Part shown: one piece after another, positions 34,599 through 39,720 of the stretch | How positions within the stretch are numbered: the stretch's first letter is position 1 | Layout: every line of letters starts with the position of its first letter | Origin: Candidatus Bathyarchaeia archaeon | Lineage (GTDB): Archaea; Thermoproteota; Bathyarchaeia; Bathyarchaeales; DTEX01 | Length of the DNA stretch: 39,720 nt | Reading direction: 5' to 3' | NCBI GenBank assembly: GCA_038868075.1 | Contig: JAWBXB010000011.1 | Location: forward strand, 1 to 39,720 | The notes under the pieces: model-generated | What the model was told of the DNA's origin: nothing | Databases searched by the model: none | The model's input: only the letters and a program-made list of their open reading frames with translations | Made by a program: the position numbers and the translations under genes

Positions 34599-35116
34599 GC
34601 AATTTTAACACCTAAACCGATTGTTATGCTACCGTTTCTTGCCAAAGCCCAGATAACGGAGTTTGGTGTACTACTTGAGACTACGAGTCTGGGCTGAACA
34701 ATATTGTTTAGATTTATGCTCTCCGTTCCATTCCACACATTAATCATTGCGAAGGGTAAAATTGCCTCTCCATAAATATGCGGGTTAGAATTTAGGTATG
34801 CTCTAACAAGTATTGCTTCTTCATTATTATTTGGGTCAAATGATTTAATAATGGTTATGCTATAATGCTCTTCTCCAATTTTCTCCGGTAAATCTAGGGT
34901 TTTTACAATAAATTGATCCCTTAGGTTTATGAAGCAAAGTGAAATTAAATCAGCCATATTTGATGCTACATAATTAGCAGCCCCCCGAAGTTGCCTAGAT
35001 AGCGCCTCCATTTTCAGTGAGGAGTAGTATTGCTGATAGAAGAGGGCGGCTGATATGAAGACTAATACGAGCATCACTGTTCCAATAATATGTGCAAGTG
35101 CAATCTCAGCCGTCAC
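34595..35116 (-). CDS. Small single-TM pilin-like protein of the pilus operon
   Basis: A 173-residue protein beginning almost directly with a hydrophobic helix (IALAHIIGTVMLVLVFISAA) followed by an amphipathic stretch (YYSSLKMEALSRQLRGAANY) and a beta-rich extracellular domain. This is the layout of pseudopilins, although a class III leader peptide with the usual basic residues is lacking, so processing by the pilin peptidase is doubtful. GTG 35116 starts on the last base of the preceding TAG, with GGAGGGTG four to five bases upstream. Tight coupling indicates shared function. Family not recognised. Confidence 0.65.
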   Translation of the reverse strand: MTAEIALAHIIGTVMLVLVFISAALFYQQYYSSLKMEALSRQLRGAANYVASNMADLISLCFINLRDQFIVKTLDLPEKIGEEHYSITIIKSFDPNNNEEAILVRAYLNSNPHIYGEAILPFAMINVWNGTESINLNNIVQPRLVVSSSTPNSVIWALARNGSITIGLGVKIA

Positions 35117-35961
35117 TAAACACCCTCCAAGATTGAAACCTCAATCGTTATAATAGCCACGTTAAGTAAGGTTTTACAGTCTGGATCTCCGCCTAAATCT
35201 GCTAGGCTTATGGATTCTGTTCTATTTAGGTCAGTTCTTGTAACGGTGATTGTAAAGTTTCCTCCATCTATGTTCCTCTGGATAGAGATTATTCCAGCAT
35301 TTTTAGCAATAAAGCTGACCTGCTCCCCTGCCCTAAAATCCTTAAACTCTATTTTGATTAATATAATTTCGACAGTATTGTATGGCTCGTATCCTGTCCC
35401 ATTATAATAGGCTACGTTTCTTCCAGTGAGTATGCATCTTATACGCGCATAATCTAGCAATATCCATGCGCCATTCTCTTGAAACACTTTTATGTTTCCG
35501 AGGGGTTTTGTGAGGCCTGTTATGATTAGGCTCTCATCTCCCAGAAGATTCTGCTCCGCCGGGACCCCAACCCTTGGGCCGCCCTTAATCTTAATCACGT
35601 TTATTGGTATCGTTATTTCTAGGTCAGGTGCCTCTACAGTTAGATTTCCAACCTCCCTCTCAAAGTATGGTGTAACTTTCCAGAAGCTTGTTTTAATGTA
35701 GCCGGATGATTCCGGTTCATACATTATCCTCTTAATTAGCTTATCCAGCGATAGCACAACATATTTTGCCTGCTCAAACTGGGCCTCTTCGACTTGCGCG
35801 TCCACAACGCTATTAGCCAAGTTTGAGGCAACAAAAACTATTATGCCTAGAACTGATGCTAGGATTATTGCCGCTATTACTGGTGAAAGGGCTCTTCTAC
35901 AGACAAGATATTTTTTAGCGAATTTAAGTTTTCTTTCACAAGATTTCTTCGCTTCCCTCAT
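35116..35961 (-). CDS. Archaeal type IV pilin-like protein with class III signal peptide
   Basis: 281 residues. A basic leader (KKSCERKLKFAKKYLVCRRA) precedes LSPVIAAIILASVLGIIVFV, a textbook archaeal pilin/archaellin N-terminus (R-A-L-S-P-V-I-A) cut by the archaeal prepilin peptidase just before the helix. The extracellular part, about 230 residues, is larger than usual archaeal pilins and beta-rich. As the most canonical pilin in the operon it is the likely major subunit, although its size could also mean a minor one. ATG 35961 has GGGGTGA upstream and lies three bases from the TadC-like stop. Confidence 0.8.
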   Translation of the reverse strand: MREAKKSCERKLKFAKKYLVCRRALSPVIAAIILASVLGIIVFVASNLANSVVDAQVEEAQFEQAKYVVLSLDKLIKRIMYEPESSGYIKTSFWKVTPYFEREVGNLTVEAPDLEITIPINVIKIKGGPRVGVPAEQNLLGDESLIITGLTKPLGNIKVFQENGAWILLDYARIRCILTGRNVAYYNGTGYEPYNTVEIILIKIEFKDFRAGEQVSFIAKNAGIISIQRNIDGGNFTITVTRTDLNRTESISLADLGGDPDCKTLLNVAIITIEVSILEGV

Positions 35962-35964
35962 ATT

Positions 35965-37731
35965 TCACCCCACTCTTAAGAGTGGGAAGCGCATTGTGAG
36001 CCATATTCCCGCTATCGAGGCTATTACGAGGAATAGGGCTGTTTTAAATCCCGATGATGCCTTTCCTGTTGCAAGTTTTCCGGCTGTCAGCCCGAATATG
36101 AATGAGTGGAATATTAGTGGTGTTAGGAGCGTTTTATTCAGCGTTATAAAAGGTATTGTTGCGCCAGCTATTGACGTTATATCCCTAAAGAACATGATGA
36201 ACATAGTTGTTGTCGCCGTTAGGAGTAATGCGCCTATATATGGGATTATTGTTAGCGGTGCGAGAACGGACTTTCGCTCCTGCTCAATAAGCCTCATCGA
36301 CTCCGAAAATTCCGCCAGGGTTTCTAGGGTCTCTTCAGAGCCTCCTCCAACCGATAGCGTGTCGACTAGGAGGTATATGTTCATTAGGGCAAGCCAGTTC
36401 TTAACTTTACGCTTAAAGTCTTCGAAGACCTTTTGTAGTGGTAGGCCCCAGCTTATCTCTGAGCTTATCAGCCTAAGATGCTTTGAGAACTTTCCATAGT
36501 CTCTCCGCGATAGTATTGTTATGCATTTTTCCGGGCTTAGCCCAGTCTTCCTACTCTCCACTAAATCCCTGAAGAAGCTTGTTATGCCTTGGAGTATCCC
36601 CTTCTCCTCGCTCGTGTAGTGCTGGTCTATGATTGCGACTGGTAGAGCTACTGCCACCAGCGATATTGCCAGCCCTATGGATGCCTCGCTTCCCCCTGGG
36701 AAGTCCAGCATTTGCCGAATTAAGATTACTAGGTCTCTTAGGGCTGGCAGAATAAACAGTAGCGTGTCAGCGAAGAATGGTATTGCCATCTGCGCTGCTA
36801 GGAAGAATCCTATTGGGACTGATGCGAGCAAAGCCATATAAGGCTTCCAATTTGAGACTGGATAGCTTACCTGCATTGTGTCGCCTATATACATGAATAC
36901 GAATGATATTAGCGGCAGCATCACGAATGAGAACAGGAAGAAGGATTCCTGTGATAAGCCGCCAGCCGCTTGCGGTAGGCTAAGCGATATTATGAACATC
37001 ATGTATAGGCCTAGTGCGCCTAATATCCCAATTATGATATATGCCTCTAGTAGGCTTCCCAGATGCTCCCCCATAGCCCTTATCCTAGAAGCCATCTTCC
37101 TAAACATCATGTCGGTTTGGCTGTATAGGTAGTGTATCACATCCCCACCGGTTCTCAATGTTGAGGCGTAGCCTAATAGCAGGTCCTTATAGTCCTTTAT
37201 GGTGATTACTTTCGCAGCCTTCTCCATTGCTGATACAGGGTCTGTTCCGGTTGCCAGAACTATACGCTGTATCCGCTTAATCTCATCTCTGAGCTTTGGC
37301 AAAAGGTCTGTTCTTCTAAGCCTTAATAGACCAGCGTATGGCGATAAGCCTCCTCTCGCCATTATGCTAATATACATTGATGCATACGGTATCTCAACCT
37401 TAATGCTGGATATTCTGTTTGATGCTGAGATCTTCGGCAGCGATAATCCCACGAGTAAGACAACTAGTGGTGGGAGGCTGAATATTACGTATACTATTGG
37501 GTTTATTATTACTTGCCCGCTTAATGCGCCAACCAGCCACAGTAGCATGAATAGTGCTCCATAGGAGACTGCTGCCGAAACTATCAGCGCGAACGCTATC
37601 ATAGATAGATATACGTGTGGGTGTATCTGCATGCACGCCGCTTCCATATCATAGTCTATTCCAGGAGACATCTTGTATAGGGCTCTGCCGAGCCTACCGA
37701 AGTATGCATAGCAGAAGTCCTCAAAGCCCAT
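35965..37731 (-). CDS. TadC/FlaJ-like pilus assembly platform protein
   Basis: The 588-residue inner platform of an archaeal type IV filament machine, with two GspF/T2SSF modules. Hydrophobic helices are near residues 38-70, 78-100, 205-245, 260-285, 325-350 and 500-585, and conserved cytoplasmic segments include DPVSAMEKAAKVITIKDYKD and LLLGYASTLRTGGDVIHYLY in module one, then ILSRRDYGKFSKHLRLISSE and LPLQKVFEDFKRKVKNWLAL in module two. It anchors the filament base and transmits motion from the ATPase. ATG 37731 has GGGGAT upstream; the gene follows the ATPase gene by 14 bases, the usual order. Confidence 0.88.
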   Translation of the reverse strand: MGFEDFCYAYFGRLGRALYKMSPGIDYDMEAACMQIHPHVYLSMIAFALIVSAAVSYGALFMLLWLVGALSGQVIINPIVYVIFSLPPLVVLLVGLSLPKISASNRISSIKVEIPYASMYISIMARGGLSPYAGLLRLRRTDLLPKLRDEIKRIQRIVLATGTDPVSAMEKAAKVITIKDYKDLLLGYASTLRTGGDVIHYLYSQTDMMFRKMASRIRAMGEHLGSLLEAYIIIGILGALGLYMMFIISLSLPQAAGGLSQESFFLFSFVMLPLISFVFMYIGDTMQVSYPVSNWKPYMALLASVPIGFFLAAQMAIPFFADTLLFILPALRDLVILIRQMLDFPGGSEASIGLAISLVAVALPVAIIDQHYTSEEKGILQGITSFFRDLVESRKTGLSPEKCITILSRRDYGKFSKHLRLISSEISWGLPLQKVFEDFKRKVKNWLALMNIYLLVDTLSVGGGSEETLETLAEFSESMRLIEQERKSVLAPLTIIPYIGALLLTATTTMFIMFFRDITSIAGATIPFITLNKTLLTPLIFHSFIFGLTAGKLATGKASSGFKTALFLVIASIAGIWLTMRFPLLRVG

Positions 37732-37745
37732 TGAAATCTATCCCC

Positions 37746-39560
37746 CTACAGATCCTCAGCCTTCCTCAGCAGCCTTTCTATTAGTGGGCCTATGATGACC
37801 GATTCTCCGTCCTTTGATGGACCTATGCCAGATTCGTCCTCTTTGGTTTCCGCTATATGCTCGTTCTCTTTAGCCGTGTCATTTGCTTTAGGGTCTGTGT
37901 AGGCTAGTAGGTTTAGTGATTGCATTAGTTGTACGAATGTTGCTTCTAGGGTGTTTGGCGACTGTAGTATTATGGCTTCTAGGTTCGGTATCCCTATTCC
38001 CCTGCATTGATAGTAGTATCGCATGATTATTTGGGCGACCTCCCTCTGGTCCCTGATGTTTCTTTCGGCCATAGCCTTCAGGAGTCTCTCTCTACGGTCT
38101 ATTTCCATCAGCAGGTCCTCTTTTGTTACCCCGCGTTTCTCGGCTATTCGCTCTAAAAGTATGCTCTCCTTTAGGTCTGTTTGGAACTTGTCCTTCGCCG
38201 GCAGCCAAACTGAGATTTGATTGTATTTCCCGAAGTCAACTACCTCCCATACGTTTCTTATTCTTCTTCCGAATCTCGGTCCGCCAGCGCCGTTTGGCAG
38301 GTCTACTCTGGCTATGTATAGGCATACGTTCATTAGTGGTATGTAGACTTCAGCCACGTTCATTGGTGGAGACGTCAGCCTTTTGACTGCGTGGTCTAGG
38401 CTGTCGGCGTGCATTGTGCATATTCCGCCGTGTCCTGTTGCTATCGCCTGGAACAGGACGTATGCCTCCTCGCCCCTAACCTCTCCGACTATAATGTAGT
38501 CTGGCCTGTATCTGAGGCTGAGCTTGACTAGGTCAAATAGTGATATGGATGTTGTGTCGGCTGTCCCAAACTTGAAGCCCCTTCTACTAACCAGCTGAAC
38601 CCAGTTCTCATGTGGCGGGTTTAGCTCGGCGACTTCCTCAACTGTTACGAGCTTATCGTTTGGTGATATTAGGCTCGTTAATGCGTTTAGCGTGCTTGTT
38701 TTTCCAGCCCCTGTTCCACCTATAATCATTAGGTTCATCTTGTTCTCCAGCATCAGCCATAGGTATGCAGCCATCCTAGCGTCTAAAGTGCCAAGGTTGA
38801 TTAGGTCTATTATTGAGAATGGGTCTGGACGGAATTTTCTAATGCAGAATGTACTTCCATGCGTTGAGACCTCACGCATGAATGTGCATGCAAGCCGGTG
38901 CTTATCTGGTAGCGATGCGTCTAGGATTGGCTGCGCGCTCGATATATGCTTTCCGGATATATGCGCGAGCTTCAGGATGAAGTTGTCATAGTAGAATTCC
39001 TCTACGAAACGTATGTTTGTTGGTATGCTCTCGTATCTCCTATGCCAGACGTAGACTGGCTTATTAACGCCGTTGCATGAGATGTCCTCTATGTTTGGGT
39101 CTAGCATGAGCGCATTTAGCTCGCCATAGCCAGCTAGGTCCCTGACAACATAATAGTATACTTTCTCAAGCGATTCCTTAGTGAGCTTCTTGGCTATTGA
39201 ACGCCTATATTTGAGTGTTAGGCGCTTAGCCTCCTCTAGAACGTATTGCGCTGCGTCAACGTCTAGTGTTTCTGGCGCCTGGAGCTCATGGCTTATTATC
39301 GAGACTAGTTTCTCGTGGGCCTCCTTCTCTGCTGGGCTTAGCTTAACCTCGTCTACGAAGTAGTGGTATCCTACGCCGAGCTCAGGCGCCATAACAATGT
39401 AGACTTTTGCGAATGGCTCCTGAACCCAATACTCATCTATAACCGTGTATTCTGACTTAAACTCCTGGATTAGAACCGGAGGCTGACTTACAGAGCCACC
39501 CCTACCCTTCTTACCCTTCTTCTCGCCCTTCTCTTTCTTTTCTGATTTGAATAGGCCCAC
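37746..39560 (-). CDS. Type II/IV secretion system ATPase (TadA/FlaI/GspE family)
   Basis: The 604-residue hexameric ATPase that drives pilin assembly. The N-terminal 90 residues carry a basic linker and the IDEYWVQEPFAKVYIVMAPE element found in archaeal forms. The ATPase part shows GGTGAGKTSTLNAL (Walker A), VTVEEVAELNPPHENWVQL (Walker B/Asp box), RPDYIIVGEVRGEEAYVLFQ and ATGHGGICTMHADSLDHA (His box). A C-terminal tail of about 130 residues is less conserved. GTG 39560 follows GGGTGGT by 5 bases. It is the first gene of a seven-gene minus-strand operon with overlaps or gaps of at most 14 bases. Confidence 0.93.
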   Translation of the reverse strand: MGLFKSEKKEKGEKKGKKGRGGSVSQPPVLIQEFKSEYTVIDEYWVQEPFAKVYIVMAPELGVGYHYFVDEVKLSPAEKEAHEKLVSIISHELQAPETLDVDAAQYVLEEAKRLTLKYRRSIAKKLTKESLEKVYYYVVRDLAGYGELNALMLDPNIEDISCNGVNKPVYVWHRRYESIPTNIRFVEEFYYDNFILKLAHISGKHISSAQPILDASLPDKHRLACTFMREVSTHGSTFCIRKFRPDPFSIIDLINLGTLDARMAAYLWLMLENKMNLMIIGGTGAGKTSTLNALTSLISPNDKLVTVEEVAELNPPHENWVQLVSRRGFKFGTADTTSISLFDLVKLSLRYRPDYIIVGEVRGEEAYVLFQAIATGHGGICTMHADSLDHAVKRLTSPPMNVAEVYIPLMNVCLYIARVDLPNGAGGPRFGRRIRNVWEVVDFGKYNQISVWLPAKDKFQTDLKESILLERIAEKRGVTKEDLLMEIDRRERLLKAMAERNIRDQREVAQIIMRYYYQCRGIGIPNLEAIILQSPNTLEATFVQLMQSLNLLAYTDPKANDTAKENEHIAETKEDESGIGPSKDGESVIIGPLIERLLRKAEDL

Positions 39561-39688
39561 GAGAAACCACCCAGCAAAAGCATATTATTAGACAAAAATA
39601 GTGTGGAGAGTAGGGAGGGGCTGGGCTAAGCCCGGAAGAGAAAAGCCAAAGGATATTATTGAGACGCCCCTAGCCCTCAATAGCCATG
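39561..39688 (-). promoter_or_regulatory. Upstream region of the pilus operon
   Basis: The 128 bases between the preceding minus-strand gene end and the ATPase start contain the hairpin CTGGGCT-A-AGCCCGG (39620-39634 region), possibly a terminator or regulatory hairpin, and an AT-rich stretch with TCTAATAATATGC on the minus strand about 40 bases before the GTG, a possible TATA site. Pattern matches only. Confidence 0.3.
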
Positions 39689-39720
39689 CTATGGTAGCGT
39701 TATGGTCTTAGGATACTCCT
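39689..39720 (-). CDS. 3' end of a gene entering from the right edge
   Basis: On the minus strand one frame encodes EYPKTITLP and stops at TAG (39689-39691), 128 bases before the pilus ATPase. The ending resembles the EVSITLP end of the 479-residue surface protein at 31224, so it could be the tail of another Ig-like surface protein. The piece is far too short to be sure. Confidence 0.25.
   Translation of the reverse strand, partial: EYPKTITLP

Noticed and set aside
35843-36499. 218-residue plus-strand frame antisense to the pilin and TadC-like genes
   Set aside because: It lies wholly opposite well-supported coding sequence, has no family features, and its composition is what reversed membrane-protein codons give.
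1-39720. CRISPR array
   Set aside because: No regularly spaced direct repeats of 24-40 bases with unique spacers were seen anywhere in the window.

Overview
The window comes from an archaeon, most likely a TACK-group lineage and by overall gene content most like Bathyarchaeia (lineage is inference). Archaeal markers are TiaS, prefoldin beta with a DUF3194 protein, a split LplA/LplB lipoate ligase, a stand-alone Lrp-type RAM protein, a presenilin-like membrane protease, class III (pilin-type) signal peptides, and a response regulator with a TackOD1-like zinc output domain. Starts are often GTG or TTG behind GGTGA/GGAGG ribosome-binding sites, and intergenic DNA is AT-rich.

Layout. 1-1022 is a graveyard of gene pieces: the tail of one gene, the first 30 codons of an amidohydrolase, and a frameshifted C-terminal part of a Gfo/Idh/MocA oxidoreductase. 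1119-18804 is mostly core housekeeping: an M23-like protein, adenylate kinase, a secreted beta-propeller protein, two small winged-helix proteins, lipoate ligase, an aminotransferase, a presenilin-like protease, NAD(P)HX repair enzyme, tRNA modification (TiaS), prefoldin beta, a DHH phosphoesterase, an alpha/beta hydrolase, a beta-lactamase-fold nuclease and an energising ECF module (A1-A2-T) with no substrate-binding S gene nearby. EcfA2 appears to start at CTG.

18805-21090 is an accessory spot centred on a tRNA-Ser(CGA) gene. It holds a DUF4438-like gene remnant, about 380 bases of comparatively GC-rich DNA with several inverted repeats, a short ORF that reads into the 3' end of the tRNA like the N-terminal part of an SSV-type integrase, and a GH10 xylanase broken by two single-base shifts, both in G-runs. 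Undoing both would give a membrane-anchored enzyme.

21164-25266 carries a zinc-ribbon protein, a large surface protein, CysS and a VTT/DedA-family membrane protein. 25531-29970 is a signalling cluster: PAS-PAS histidine kinase, single-domain receiver, REC-TackOD1 regulator, then a processive family 2 glycosyltransferase. 30002-31132 is an M6-like metalloprotease. 31224-39560 is a tightly packed minus-strand operon for an archaeal type IV pilus/Tad-like machine: secretion ATPase, two-module TadC/FlaJ-like platform protein, a canonical pilin-like protein and four further single-TM proteins, one with a von Willebrand A domain and one with Ig-like repeats. This operon is the best candidate for a less-described system in the window.
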